Made by a program: the position numbers and the translations under genes. A DNA stretch of 64,000 bases from the NCBI RefSeq assembly GCF_008180155.1, contig NZ_VSZS01000068.1:62001-126000 (forward strand), in the 5' to 3' direction. The notes under the pieces were generated by a model. The model searched no databases, had not been told where the DNA came from, and saw only the letters and a program-made list of their open reading frames with translations. This stretch comes from Neoaquamicrobium microcysteis. GTDB taxonomy: Bacteria; Pseudomonadota; Alphaproteobacteria; Rhizobiales; Rhizobiaceae. The number at the start of each line of letters is the position of its first letter. Positions within the stretch are counted from its first letter, which is position 1. Positions 18,946 to 27,638 of this stretch are shown here, one piece after another.

Positions 18946-21473
18946 CAGTAACCCATGGCCTCGTGCACGAGGTCGTCCTCTGCTTCCGACAGGAGCATCT
19001 CGTCGGCCTCGCCTTTGACGCGTTCCTTGCCGATCTCCAGCATCACCGGTACGGCCAGCGGCGAGATGCGCTCAAGCTGCTTATGCACGATTCGCCCCCT
19101 GATCCGCGAGAGCATGTCGGCAAGCCTGCTGACATCGAGCAGGCCGGCGGCGGCATCGGCGCGCGTAGCGCGCAGAAGGATATGGTCGGGATCATGCGTG
19201 CGCAGCACATCATAGATCAGGTCGGCCGAAACGGTCATCTGCCGGCCCGTCTTCTCCTGTCCAGGGTGGCGCTTTTCAATAAGGCCCGAGATCGTCGCGC
19301 AGGCGCGAAAAGTCCGTTTCAGCAGCCAGCTTTCAGCCAGCCAGGCATCGAGATCGTCGCCCAGCATGTCCTCGTCGAACAGGTCGGAGAGCGGCAGCCG
19401 GCCGCCTTTGAACATCGTGCCCATGTCATCGTGAGCCCATATGGCCAATGCGTAGTCGGTGGCCACGAAGCCCAACGGATGAGCGCCTGCGCGCTCCAGC
19501 CGCCGTGTCAGGAGCATGCCCAGCGTCTGGTGCGCCAGCCGCCCCTCGAAAGCATAGGCGACCATGTAGTGGCGATTTCCACGTGGAAACGTCTCCACCA
19601 ACAGGTCGCCGGCCCGCGGCAGCATCGACTTGTCCTTCTGGATCGAAAGCCACTCGGCCACCTGCTCCGGCAGGCGATTCCACCGCTCCGGGTCGGCCAG
19701 CATGGCGCGCACCTCCGCCGCGAGATAGGTGGAAAGCGGGAACTTACCTCCCGCGTAGACCGGAACCTTCGCGTCCTGTCCGGGCGCGTTGGAAACGTAG
19801 CACTCGTTCTCGCGGATGCCTTCAAAGCGCAGGATCTTGCCAGCGAAAAGAAATGTGTCGCCCGGCGTCAGCGTTTCGAGAAAATACTCCTCGATCTTGC
19901 CAAGCGCCGGCCCGCCAGCGGCATTGCCGCCCCTGCTCCGCTGGCGTGTCATGCGAACATTGAGCGTCGGCGATTCCACGATGGTGCCAACGTTCAGACG
20001 GTACTGTTGCGCGTAGCGCGGGTGCGAGACGCGCCACAGTCCTTCCTTTGTCTTGCGGATGCGCGCGTAGCGTTCGTAGCTTTTCAAGGCGTAGCCACCG
20101 GTGGCGACGAAATCTACGACGCGTGCGAAGGTGTCTTCGTCCAGATGTGCATAGGGCGCGGCGGTACGCACTTCCTGAAGCAGCACGGCCTCGTCGAACG
20201 GCGCCGCGCAGGCCATGCCCATCACGTGCTGGGCCAGAACGTCCAGCGCGCCTTCCAGCAGCGGGGGCGTATCCTGCGCGCCCAGATAGTTCGCCTCGAT
20301 CGCCGCACGACATTCCAGAACCTCGAACCGGTTGGCCGGCACGAGTATTGCCCGGCTGGGTTCGTCCATCCGGTGGTTGGAGCGCCCGATGCGCTGCGCC
20401 AGACGGCTGGCGCCCTTCGGTGCGCCGACATGGATGACAAGGTCGACATCGCCCCAATCTATGCCGAGGTCGAGCGTGGAAGTGGCGACGACCGCGCGCA
20501 GTGCGTTGGCCTCCATCGCATTTTCCACGCGTCGCCGCTGCGTCACATCGAGCGAGCCGTGGTGAAGCGCTATCGGCAGCGTATCCTCGTTGACCCGCCA
20601 AAGTTCCTGAAACAGGAATTCCGCCTGGCTGCGCGTATTCACGAAAAGCAGTGTGGTGCGGTGATCCTTTATCGCCTCGTAGATCTCGCCGATGGCATAG
20701 CGCGCGGAATGGCCCGCCCACGGCACGCGTTCCTGCGAATCCAGTATGGTGATGACCGGCTTCGCGCCGCCCTGAACGGTTATCAGCTCCGCCATCAGCC
20801 CTGGCGGGTTCTGCGGCACCAGCCAGCGGCGCAATTCGTCCGGTTCGGCAACGGTCGCTGACAGGCCGATGGTCTTCAGGCCGGGCACGAAACGGCGCAG
20901 CCGAGCCAGCCCCAGCGAAAGCAGATGCCCGCGCTTGGATGTCACCAGCGAATGCAGCTCATCCAGCACCACATACTTCAACCCCGCAAACAGACGGTCG
21001 GCGTCTCCAGACGCGATGAGCAACGCCAACTGCTCCGGCGTGGTCAGCAGGATGTCGGGCGGCGCGGTCTTCTGGCGCTGCCGCTTGTGCGCAGGCGTAT
21101 CGCCCGTCCGGGTCTCGATCGCGATGTCCAGCTTCATTTCCTCGACCGGGCGACCGAGGTTGCGATGGATGTCGACCGCCAGCGCCTTCAACGGCGAGAT
21201 GTAAAGCGTGTGGACCCCACGATGAAGCTCGCCCGGCTTTCGCTTCGGCCGCTCAGCGAGATCCGTCAGCGAAGGCAAGAAACCGGCCAGCGTCTTGCCC
21301 GCACCCGTCGGCGCGATCAGCAATACGGAAGCGCCACCCTGCGCACGCGCCAGCAGATCAAGCTGGTGAGCGCGCGGCGCCCACCCACGCTCGCCAAACC
21401 AGCGCGCAAAGGCTTCGGGAAGTTTCGTCGCGCCGGCAAGCGCCTGCTGGTCGAGAAGTCTGGTCACCGCCAA
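18945..21473 (-). CDS. lhr: Ligase-associated DEXH-box helicase (Lhr-Core type)
   Basis: The 842-residue superfamily 2 helicase has Walker A APTGAGKT (54-61), the DELH box in VVLDELHSLV, SAT motif LSATVAEP, helicase C motif RIGRSNHR, and the winged-helix and C-terminal core region conserved in Lhr-Core enzymes. The length fits Lhr-Core and is far shorter than the 1500-residue Lhr. It unwinds DNA or RNA-DNA 3'-5' in characterised relatives. It is the first gene of a minus-strand pair with pdeM and diverges from the exonuclease/ligase pair. Confidence 0.94.
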   Translation of the reverse strand: MAVTRLLDQQALAGATKLPEAFARWFGERGWAPRAHQLDLLARAQGGASVLLIAPTGAGKTLAGFLPSLTDLAERPKRKPGELHRGVHTLYISPLKALAVDIHRNLGRPVEEMKLDIAIETRTGDTPAHKRQRQKTAPPDILLTTPEQLALLIASGDADRLFAGLKYVVLDELHSLVTSKRGHLLSLGLARLRRFVPGLKTIGLSATVAEPDELRRWLVPQNPPGLMAELITVQGGAKPVITILDSQERVPWAGHSARYAIGEIYEAIKDHRTTLLFVNTRSQAEFLFQELWRVNEDTLPIALHHGSLDVTQRRRVENAMEANALRAVVATSTLDLGIDWGDVDLVIHVGAPKGASRLAQRIGRSNHRMDEPSRAILVPANRFEVLECRAAIEANYLGAQDTPPLLEGALDVLAQHVMGMACAAPFDEAVLLQEVRTAAPYAHLDEDTFARVVDFVATGGYALKSYERYARIRKTKEGLWRVSHPRYAQQYRLNVGTIVESPTLNVRMTRQRSRGGNAAGGPALGKIEEYFLETLTPGDTFLFAGKILRFEGIRENECYVSNAPGQDAKVPVYAGGKFPLSTYLAAEVRAMLADPERWNRLPEQVAEWLSIQKDKSMLPRAGDLLVETFPRGNRHYMVAYAFEGRLAHQTLGMLLTRRLERAGAHPLGFVATDYALAIWAHDDMGTMFKGGRLPLSDLFDEDMLGDDLDAWLAESWLLKRTFRACATISGLIEKRHPGQEKTGRQMTVSADLIYDVLRTHDPDHILLRATRADAAAGLLDVSRLADMLSRIRGRIVHKQLERISPLAVPVMLEIGKERVKGEADEMLLSEAEDDLVHEAMGY

Positions 21474-21564
21474 GAGGTAGCGCGGCGAAGGGAACGCGCC
21501 AAGCGGGAAGCAGCGAGACCAATGTTCCGGCCACCCTGCTGACAGGAGCCGCCACGAGAACGAC

Positions 21565-21593
21565 TTTCCGCCACGCCACGCCTTGCCTATCTA
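21565..21593 (+). promoter_or_regulatory. Candidate promoter for the exonuclease-ligase pair
   Basis: TTTCCG (21565-21570), a 17-bp spacer, and TATCTA (21588-21593). The predicted start of transcription falls about 3-5 bp before ATG 21603, and no good ribosome binding site is visible, so the message could be leaderless. Both elements are weak matches. Confidence 0.35.
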
Positions 21594-21602
21594 TGAAGTG
21601 CC

Positions 21603-22613
21603 ATGCAGCCGCGCGACATTCTCCATCCACGCCCCGAAGGGCTTTACTGCCCGCCGGGCGATTTCTTCATCGACCCCGTGCGGCCGGTGGACCGTGCCCT
21701 CATCACGCATGGCCATTCCGACCACGCCCGCGCCGGCCACGGCCATGTGCTCGCGACGCGGCAGACGCTCGACATCATGGCTTTGCGCTACGGCGAGCAT
21801 TTTGCGGGCGCGACGCAGGAGGCAGGTTACGGTAAGGAGATCACCGTCAACGGCGTCAGGGTTTCGTTCCATCCGGCCGGCCATGTGCTGGGTTCGGCAC
21901 AGATCGCGGTCGAGCATGGGGGTACACGGATAGTTGCGTCTGGGGACTACAAGCGTGCGGCTGACCCGACCTGCGCCGATTTCGAGCTTGTCCCCTGCGA
22001 CGTCTTTATCACCGAAGCCACCTTCGGCCTGCCCGTGTTCCGACACCCCGACGCGGCCGACGAAATCGCCCGGCTTCTGAAGTCGGCCGACCAGTTTCCT
22101 GAAAGGGCGCATCTGGTCGGCGCCTACGCGCTCGGCAAGGCGCAGCGCGTTATCCGGCTGATCCGCGATGCGGGCTACAGCGAACCACTCTACATTCACG
22201 GTGCGCTGGCGAAGCTGTGCGAATATTACCAGGCGCAGGGAATAGACCTTGGGCGGCTGGAGCCTGCAACGGTCGATACCGGCACGAAGGGCGACTTCGC
22301 CGGGGCAATCGTCGTCGGCACACCATCGGCTTTCGCCGATCGCTGGGCGCGCCGGTTCCCCGACCCCGTCACCGCCTTCGCGTCGGGCTGGATGCGCATC
22401 CGCCAGCGGGTGAAGCAGCGCGGCGTCGAGCTTCCGCTGATCGTTTCCGACCATTCCGACTGGGACGAATTGATCGAGACCATCGCTGCGACCGGTGCAT
22501 CCGAAGTCTGGGTCACGCACGGCCGCGAGGAGGCGCTGGTGCGCTGGTGCGAGATGCAGGGCATCAAGGCGCGCCCGCTGCACCTCGTCGGCTATGAGGA
22601 CGAAGCCGAATGA
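21603..22613 (+). CDS. Ligase-associated MBL-fold exonuclease
   Basis: The 336-residue metallo-beta-lactamase/beta-CASP-like nuclease resembles Snm1-type exonucleases. The metal site HGHSDH is at residues 36-41, followed by FHPAGHVLGSAQI and SGDYKRAADPTC. A final GREEALVRWCEMQGI segment is typical of the ligase-associated exonuclease family. The last 4 nt overlap the ligase start (ATGA), indicating coupling. It likely trims DNA ends before sealing by the ligase. Confidence 0.93.
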   Translation: MQPRDILHPRPEGLYCPPGDFFIDPVRPVDRALITHGHSDHARAGHGHVLATRQTLDIMALRYGEHFAGATQEAGYGKEITVNGVRVSFHPAGHVLGSAQIAVEHGGTRIVASGDYKRAADPTCADFELVPCDVFITEATFGLPVFRHPDAADEIARLLKSADQFPERAHLVGAYALGKAQRVIRLIRDAGYSEPLYIHGALAKLCEYYQAQGIDLGRLEPATVDTGTKGDFAGAIVVGTPSAFADRWARRFPDPVTAFASGWMRIRQRVKQRGVELPLIVSDHSDWDELIETIAATGASEVWVTHGREEALVRWCEMQGIKARPLHLVGYEDEAE

Positions 22614-24193
22614 AGCGCTTTGCCGAACTGCTCGATCGCCTTCTGCTGACGCCGTCTCGAAACGCCAAGCTGAAGCTGATGATCGACCATTTCCGCGAGA
22701 CGCCGGACCCCGATCGCGGGTTGGCGCTGGCGGCGATCACCGGCAACCTGTCATTCGCCTCGGTCAAGCCCGCGCTGCTGCGCGCGCTCATAGCAGAGCG
22801 CATGGACGAGGTTCTGTTCGCCTATTCCTACGACTATGTCGGCGACCTCGCCGAGACGATCTCGCTTGTCTGGCCGGAGGGCGGCGAAGCCAATGACGAT
22901 GATATCAGCCTGTCCTACGCCGTCGACAGGCTGCACGCTGCCAGCCGCTCTGATGCGCCTGCGGTTCTCGCAGGTCTGCTCGACAGGCTGGAGCCCGCTT
23001 CCCGCTTCGCAATCATCAAGCTGGTGACAGGCGGCTTGCGCGTCGGCGTCTCGGCCCGGCTGGCGAAACAGGCGCTTGCCGATTTCGGCGGTGTCGATGT
23101 CCACGATATCGAGGAAGTCTGGCACGGGCTTGAACCACCTTATGAGGAGCTTTTCGCCTGGCTCGACGGCAACGCTGCCAAGCCGGAGCCGGGCCGCCTT
23201 GCTCTCTTTCGCCCCGTCATGCTGTCCAACCCGGTGCAGGACGGCGACCTCGCGCGTCTCGACCCGCAGGACTATACCGCCGAATGGAAATGGGACGGCA
23301 TCCGTGTGCAGGCGGTGTGCGAGGGTGACCTTCGCAAGCTTTATTCGCGCACCGGCGACGACATTTCGGGCGCGTTTCCCGACCTGGTCGAGGCGATGGA
23401 TTTTCACGGCGCACTGGACGGCGAATTGCTGGTGGGGCGACCGCCGGAGCGGACAGGCTCGTTTTCCGATCTTCAGCAGCGCCTGAACCGCAAGACGGTG
23501 GCTGCGAAAACCATTCGTGACTTCCCGGCTTTCATGCGCTGCTACGACATTCTTTCCGACGGCTCGGAAGATATGCGCACGTTTCCTTTGAGCGAGCGCC
23601 GCACGCGTCTTGAAGCCTTCGTCGCGCGGCTTGACCCACATCGTTTCGATCTCTCGCCACTGGTGCCCTTCGACGACTTGCAGCATCTCGACCGGCTGCG
23701 CACCGAACCGCCGCATCCGGTGATCGAAGGCATCATGCTCAAGCGGCTGGATTCTCCCTACGTGCCTGGCCGCCCCAAGGGACCATGGTTCAAGTGGAAG
23801 CGCGATCCCCACACCATCGATGCTGTGCTGATGTATGCGCAGCGCGGCCATGGCAAGCGCTCTAGCTTCTATTCCGACTACACGTTCGGCGTATGGCGGG
23901 AGGACGAACTGGTGCCGGTCGGCAAGGCCTATTTCGGCTTTACCGACGAGGAGCTTCGCCAGATCGACAAGTTCGTGCGCGACAACACCATAGACCGCTT
24001 CGGCCCGGTGCGCTCGGTGCGCGCAGAACCAAACCACGGCCTCGTTCTGGAGGTGGCTTTCGAAGGGTTGAACCGTTCCACCCGCCACAAGTCTGGCGTC
24101 GCCATGCGGTTTCCGCGCATTTCACGACTGCGCTGGGACAAACCGCCTGCAGAAGCCGACCGGCTGGACACGCTGGCAGCGATGCTCGACTGA
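22610..24193 (+). CDS. ATP-dependent DNA ligase, cisplatin/DNA-damage response type
   Basis: The 527-residue ligase has an N-terminal DNA-binding domain (1-200), then the nucleotidyltransferase domain with adenylated Lys227 in EWKWDGIR. Motif III is in MRCYDILSDG, motif IV in EGIMLKRLDSPYVPG, and motif V in WFKWKRDP, followed by an OB fold. This is the LigC/LigB-like class used in repair beside the replicative NAD-dependent ligase. It converges with the next gene, with only 5 bp between stops. Confidence 0.95.
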   Translation: MKRFAELLDRLLLTPSRNAKLKLMIDHFRETPDPDRGLALAAITGNLSFASVKPALLRALIAERMDEVLFAYSYDYVGDLAETISLVWPEGGEANDDDISLSYAVDRLHAASRSDAPAVLAGLLDRLEPASRFAIIKLVTGGLRVGVSARLAKQALADFGGVDVHDIEEVWHGLEPPYEELFAWLDGNAAKPEPGRLALFRPVMLSNPVQDGDLARLDPQDYTAEWKWDGIRVQAVCEGDLRKLYSRTGDDISGAFPDLVEAMDFHGALDGELLVGRPPERTGSFSDLQQRLNRKTVAAKTIRDFPAFMRCYDILSDGSEDMRTFPLSERRTRLEAFVARLDPHRFDLSPLVPFDDLQHLDRLRTEPPHPVIEGIMLKRLDSPYVPGRPKGPWFKWKRDPHTIDAVLMYAQRGHGKRSSFYSDYTFGVWREDELVPVGKAYFGFTDEELRQIDKFVRDNTIDRFGPVRSVRAEPNHGLVLEVAFEGLNRSTRHKSGVAMRFPRISRLRWDKPPAEADRLDTLAAMLD

Positions 24194-24198
24194 GCGCT

Positions 24199-25266
24199 CT
24201 ACTCGGCCGGCGTTACGCGGATGGCGTAGACGTCGAGCGACTTGCCGCCGCCTTCGATATCGGGGTTGATCGCGATCGTTCCGCCCGCACCGGGGTTGGT
24301 GGCGGGTAGCTCCATCTCGAAAAGAAACTCTTCGCGCGTGCTGCCGACGGCATAGCGCTTACGCCCGCAGTCACCCAGTTCGCCAAGGCTGCAATCGACC
24401 GAGATTTGCGTTTCCTCGCCTTCCTGCGCGCGCGCAACGATGTTGAAGACGGTGCGCTTGCCCGCGACCTCTTCCAACACCCCCTGCCCGACATCGAACA
24501 GGATCGGCGAACCCGACGCACCTGATCGGATGCGGATGAAGCGCTCGCCGTCATCCTCGGTGATCTCGGCGCGCGAATCACCCGGTGCAGTCACGGTCGT
24601 CGGATCGGCGGGGTCGAAGACCGCGATCCAGTCGTCGAGGTTGTCGCCTCCTCCCACGATGCGCGGCGGCTGGCCGGGTGCCGGCTGTTCCGGCGTGAAG
24701 TCCTCGGCATCCTGCGGCGGCCTCGGGAACGATTCCGGCCCTGATGGCGCGAACATCCACCATGCCCCGGCACCAACCACCGCGAGGATGGCCAGGGTGA
24801 CGACGATTGCCAGCCAGGAGCGGCTCCGGCGCTGTGGCCGCCCATATCCTTCATAGGAGGGAGGGTCGATGCCGTCGTCGTAGTCGTCATCGGCCGCTGA
24901 CGCGTAGTTGCGGTCCTCGCCTGCCAGTGTCGGTGCGAATCCGGGCTCGCTCCTCTGTTCCTGGGTGACTGGTGCGGGTGTGGGCTGTGACGCACGTGCG
25001 GCAGCTGGCATATCCACTGCCGGAACGGCGGGGATGAATTCCGATTCGATTGCCGAGACCGTCTGCGACAGCGCCTGACGGCGGCGCGCAACGATGTCCT
25101 CAGTCACGTTCGGATTGGCCTGCAACGCCCGGTCCAGCGCACCGAAGGCCGAGCGATAGACCTTCTCGCGGAATGCCCGGTCGCTCGGGTCGCCCTTCTC
25201 GAAGGCGCTTCTTATGGCTTTCTCGATCGAGTCCAAATTGAGGCTCTGTCTCAAATAATCCTGCAC
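24199..25266 (-). CDS. Conserved single-pass membrane protein of unknown function
   Basis: I do not recognise a named family. The 355-residue product has a helical N-terminal domain (about 1-85: LNLDSIEKAIRSAFEKGD, ALDRALQANPNVTEDIVARR), a disordered Pro/Gln-rich linker, and one membrane helix (about 150-172: WLAIVVTLAILAVVGAGAWWMF). A Pro-rich stalk leads to an outside beta-rich domain (about 210-355) with a carbohydrate-binding-module-like look. The topology suggests a cytoplasmic helical sensor or anchor linked to a periplasmic beta-sandwich. The start at ATG 25266 has no strong ribosome binding site. Confidence 0.75.
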   Translation of the reverse strand: MQDYLRQSLNLDSIEKAIRSAFEKGDPSDRAFREKVYRSAFGALDRALQANPNVTEDIVARRRQALSQTVSAIESEFIPAVPAVDMPAAARASQPTPAPVTQEQRSEPGFAPTLAGEDRNYASAADDDYDDGIDPPSYEGYGRPQRRSRSWLAIVVTLAILAVVGAGAWWMFAPSGPESFPRPPQDAEDFTPEQPAPGQPPRIVGGGDNLDDWIAVFDPADPTTVTAPGDSRAEITEDDGERFIRIRSGASGSPILFDVGQGVLEEVAGKRTVFNIVARAQEGEETQISVDCSLGELGDCGRKRYAVGSTREEFLFEMELPATNPGAGGTIAINPDIEGGGKSLDVYAIRVTPAE

Positions 25267-25358
25267 CTAAGCATGGTTAGCGTTACCAAAGCGTTCAATC
25301 AATGATGGTGACGCGTTTGCGCGAAACAATCCATCGCGCGTGGCGACGCCCGACACGG

Positions 25359-25407
25359 TTGCCCGGCCATACCGATCTGCTACAAAGTGACGTTTACGCA
25401 AACGTCA
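25359..25407 (+). promoter_or_regulatory. Promoter with MerR-type palindrome upstream of the FMN oxidoreductase gene
   Basis: TTGCCC at 25359-25364, a 16-bp spacer and TACAAA at 25381-25386 form a plausible promoter. TGACGTTT-ACGC-AAACGTCA at 25388-25407 follows at once, over the expected transcription start. The arms match those of the beta-oxidation operon palindrome at 11579-11604. Here the site follows the -10 box, so bound protein would be expected to repress rather than activate. Confidence 0.62.
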
Positions 25408-25430
25408 ATCGCTGGGAGGAATGACACGAC

Positions 25431-26384
25431 ATGGCGCTGCCCGAGATCCTGAAGTCCAACCTGCGCATTCCGGTGGTCGCCTCACCGATGTTCATCATCT
25501 CGCATCCGCCTCTCGTGCTGGCGCAGTGCAAGGCGGGGGTCGTCGGTTCGTTCCCGGCCCTCAATGCGCGTCCGGAAGCGCAGCTCGACGAATGGCTGGC
25601 GCAGATGAACGAGGAACTGGCCGCCCACGATGCCGCCAATCTTGGACAGAAGGCTGCGCCTTTCGCGGTCAACCAGATCGTGCACAAGTCGAACGGCCGG
25701 CTGGAACACGACCTGGCCATGTGCGTCAAATACAAGGTGCCGATCGTCATCACATCCTTGGGCGCTGTGCCGGAGGTCAACGACGCGGTGCACTCCTATG
25801 GGGGCATCGTGCTGCACGACATCATCCACGACCGACACGCCCGCAAGGCGATCGAGAAGGGGGCCGACGGCCTCATTGCGGTTGCCGCAGGGGCTGGCGG
25901 CCATGCCGGCACGCTTTCGCCGTTCGCACTGGTGCAGGAAATCCGCCAGTGGTTCGACGGCCCGCTGCTTTTGTCGGGCGCGATCGCCAATGGCGGCGCG
26001 ATCCTCGCCGCACAGGCGATGGGCGCCGACATGGCTTACATAGGCTCGCCCTTCATCGCCACGACCGAGGCGCGGGCGGCCGACGACTACAAGCAGATGA
26101 TCGTCCAGTCGAAGGCGGCCGACATCGTCTATTCCAACCTCTTTACGGGGATACATGGCAACTATCTCAAGGGTTCGATTGCGGCCGCCGGCATGAACCC
26201 GGACGACCTGGCTGTTTCTGACCCGACCAAGATGGATTTCGGCAGCGACAAGACAAAGGCGTGGAAAGACATCTGGGGTTGCGGGCAAGGCATCGGAGCG
26301 GTGGACGCCGTGGTGGGCGCGGCAGCCCTCGTGGACCGCCTCGCGGGCGAATACGAAGCGGCCAGGCGCAAGCTCGCGGCCTGA
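25431..26384 (+). CDS. NAD(P)H-dependent flavin oxidoreductase / nitronate monooxygenase family
   Basis: The 317-residue TIM-barrel FMN protein belongs to the 2-nitropropane dioxygenase/enoyl-reductase-like group. FMN and substrate segments seen include VVASPMFIISHPPLVLAQCKAGVVGSFPALN, PIVITSLGA, and GAGGHAGTLSPFALVQEI with the conserved His, followed by AIANGGAILAAQAMGADMAYIGSPF. GGGAGGA lies upstream of ATG 25431. Sharing a palindrome with the beta-oxidation operon hints at a role in acyl-CoA or nitroalkane metabolism rather than general detoxification. Confidence 0.9.
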   Translation: MALPEILKSNLRIPVVASPMFIISHPPLVLAQCKAGVVGSFPALNARPEAQLDEWLAQMNEELAAHDAANLGQKAAPFAVNQIVHKSNGRLEHDLAMCVKYKVPIVITSLGAVPEVNDAVHSYGGIVLHDIIHDRHARKAIEKGADGLIAVAAGAGGHAGTLSPFALVQEIRQWFDGPLLLSGAIANGGAILAAQAMGADMAYIGSPFIATTEARAADDYKQMIVQSKAADIVYSNLFTGIHGNYLKGSIAAAGMNPDDLAVSDPTKMDFGSDKTKAWKDIWGCGQGIGAVDAVVGAAALVDRLAGEYEAARRKLAA

Positions 26385-26425
26385 CGCCGGCAAAGCATCC
26401 GAGCGAGCGCCGGCCGTCTTTTTTC
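26383..26425 (+). terminator. Rho-independent terminator after the FMN oxidoreductase gene
   Basis: GACGCCGGC, a loop of about 17 nt, and GCCGGCCGTC (one bulge) are followed by six T. The stem begins in the stop codon. Confidence 0.75.
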
Positions 26426-26447
26426 TCGGCTTGAAATGAATTATACT

Positions 26448-26475
26448 ATGCTTCTCTCTGCTTCGGGAGAAGCAT
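26448..26475 (+). promoter_or_regulatory. Hairpin/palindrome covering the ribosome binding site of the EEP-family gene
   Basis: ATGCTTCTC (26448-26456) and GAGAAGCAT (26467-26475) are perfect 9-bp arms around a 10-nt loop, ending exactly at the start codon and including the GGGAGA ribosome binding site. TATACT at 26442-26447 could be the -10 box, giving a very short leader. It may act as an RNA hairpin hiding the ribosome site or as a DNA operator. Confidence 0.5.
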
Positions 26476-27591
26476 ATGGCCAATATGCGCGACATAACCT
26501 TCGGGACGTTCAATCTTTACAATTTGCAACGTCCCGACTGGCCGATGTATGCGCAAAGCCGTCTCTACACGCAGGAAGAGTACGATCTGAAGATCGACTT
26601 TATCGTTCGCACCATTCTCCGGCTCGACAGCGACGTCATCGCCTTTCAGGAGGCCTGGTCGCCTGAAAGCCTGGGTGATGTGTTCGCCGATCCGCGGTTG
26701 AGCGGGCAGTACGAGCTCGCCTTCATCAAGGACGGCGGCTGGGACGGCATCGCTGTTGCCGCAGCTGTGCGGCAGCCATGGCGCATACTTTCCGTTCAGC
26801 GCCACAAGGCGTTTCCGCCGGAAATGAAACTGAAGAAGCGCAAGCGCACCATGGCGGCGATCCGCGCCAACCCGCCGGCAGCGGACCGCGAGGTCGATGC
26901 CGATCAGGACCCCGAATTCGTGCCAAGCCACGAGGACGAGGGCATCGAGGTCGCCATCTCGGAGTTCTCGCGTTCGCCCTTGCAGGTGACGGTCGGCCAT
27001 TCGCGGGCCCGCAACCCGTCCGTGCCGCCGATCCACGTTTTCTGCACGCATCTGAAATCGAAGCTGAGCACGCCGCTCGACAACGAGGAATATCGCGACG
27101 CCGCCATCCGGCCGCACCGTGAAGCGCTGGGCGGCGCGCTCTCGACCATCCGCCGCACGGCGGAAGCCGCCGCACTTCGCATCATTCTCAACAAGGCCAT
27201 GACCGGTAACGACGAGCCCGTGGTGGTGCTGGGAGACATCAATGACGGGCAGTTCTCCAACACCGTATCGGTGCTGTCGGGGCAGCCGTCATTCCGTGTC
27301 ATTCAGTCCAGCACCGCTGGCCGGCGCAGCGACCACGGCCTTTACAGCGGCGTGACCTTGCAGCAGCTTCGCAGCCTTGCCGACGTCTACTACACGCACG
27401 AGTTCAAAAACGTGCGCGAGGTCATAGACCACGTGCTGGTCTCTGAGCAGTTCTACGACTACTCCGACAAGCGGCACTGGTCCTTCCGGGATATGCAGTT
27501 CCTTAACGACCACATCGACCAGGTCGAACGCCATACGACGGACCACGGTCTGGTCCGCGCGACATTTGTTTGGAAGCCCAATGTCGCATAG
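26476..27591 (+). CDS. Endonuclease/exonuclease/phosphatase (EEP) family protein
   Basis: The 371-residue protein has the EEP (DNase I/exonuclease III-like) motifs: ITFGTFNLYNLQ at the start, VIAFQEAW with the catalytic Glu, FCTHLKSK, VVLGDINDGQFSNT and the final TTDHGLVRATF with the Asp-His pair. The substrate is unknown; relatives cut DNA or hydrolyse phosphoesters. No signal peptide is visible, so it is probably cytoplasmic. Its ribosome binding site lies in a hairpin. Confidence 0.87.
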   Translation: MANMRDITFGTFNLYNLQRPDWPMYAQSRLYTQEEYDLKIDFIVRTILRLDSDVIAFQEAWSPESLGDVFADPRLSGQYELAFIKDGGWDGIAVAAAVRQPWRILSVQRHKAFPPEMKLKKRKRTMAAIRANPPAADREVDADQDPEFVPSHEDEGIEVAISEFSRSPLQVTVGHSRARNPSVPPIHVFCTHLKSKLSTPLDNEEYRDAAIRPHREALGGALSTIRRTAEAAALRIILNKAMTGNDEPVVVLGDINDGQFSNTVSVLSGQPSFRVIQSSTAGRRSDHGLYSGVTLQQLRSLADVYYTHEFKNVREVIDHVLVSEQFYDYSDKRHWSFRDMQFLNDHIDQVERHTTDHGLVRATFVWKPNVA

Positions 27592-27593
27592 GC

Positions 27594-27626
27594 TCCGCCG
27601 GCCGCTGTCGAGCGGCGGCCGGCGGA
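27594..27626. terminator. Strong GC hairpin between convergent genes
   Basis: TCCGCCGGCC and GGCCGGCGGA form 10 perfect pairs around a 13-nt loop between the EEP gene and the convergent 5'-nucleotidase gene. There is no T-run, so bidirectional termination is likely but not assured. Confidence 0.55.
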
Positions 27627-27638
27627 TATCATGCAGCC

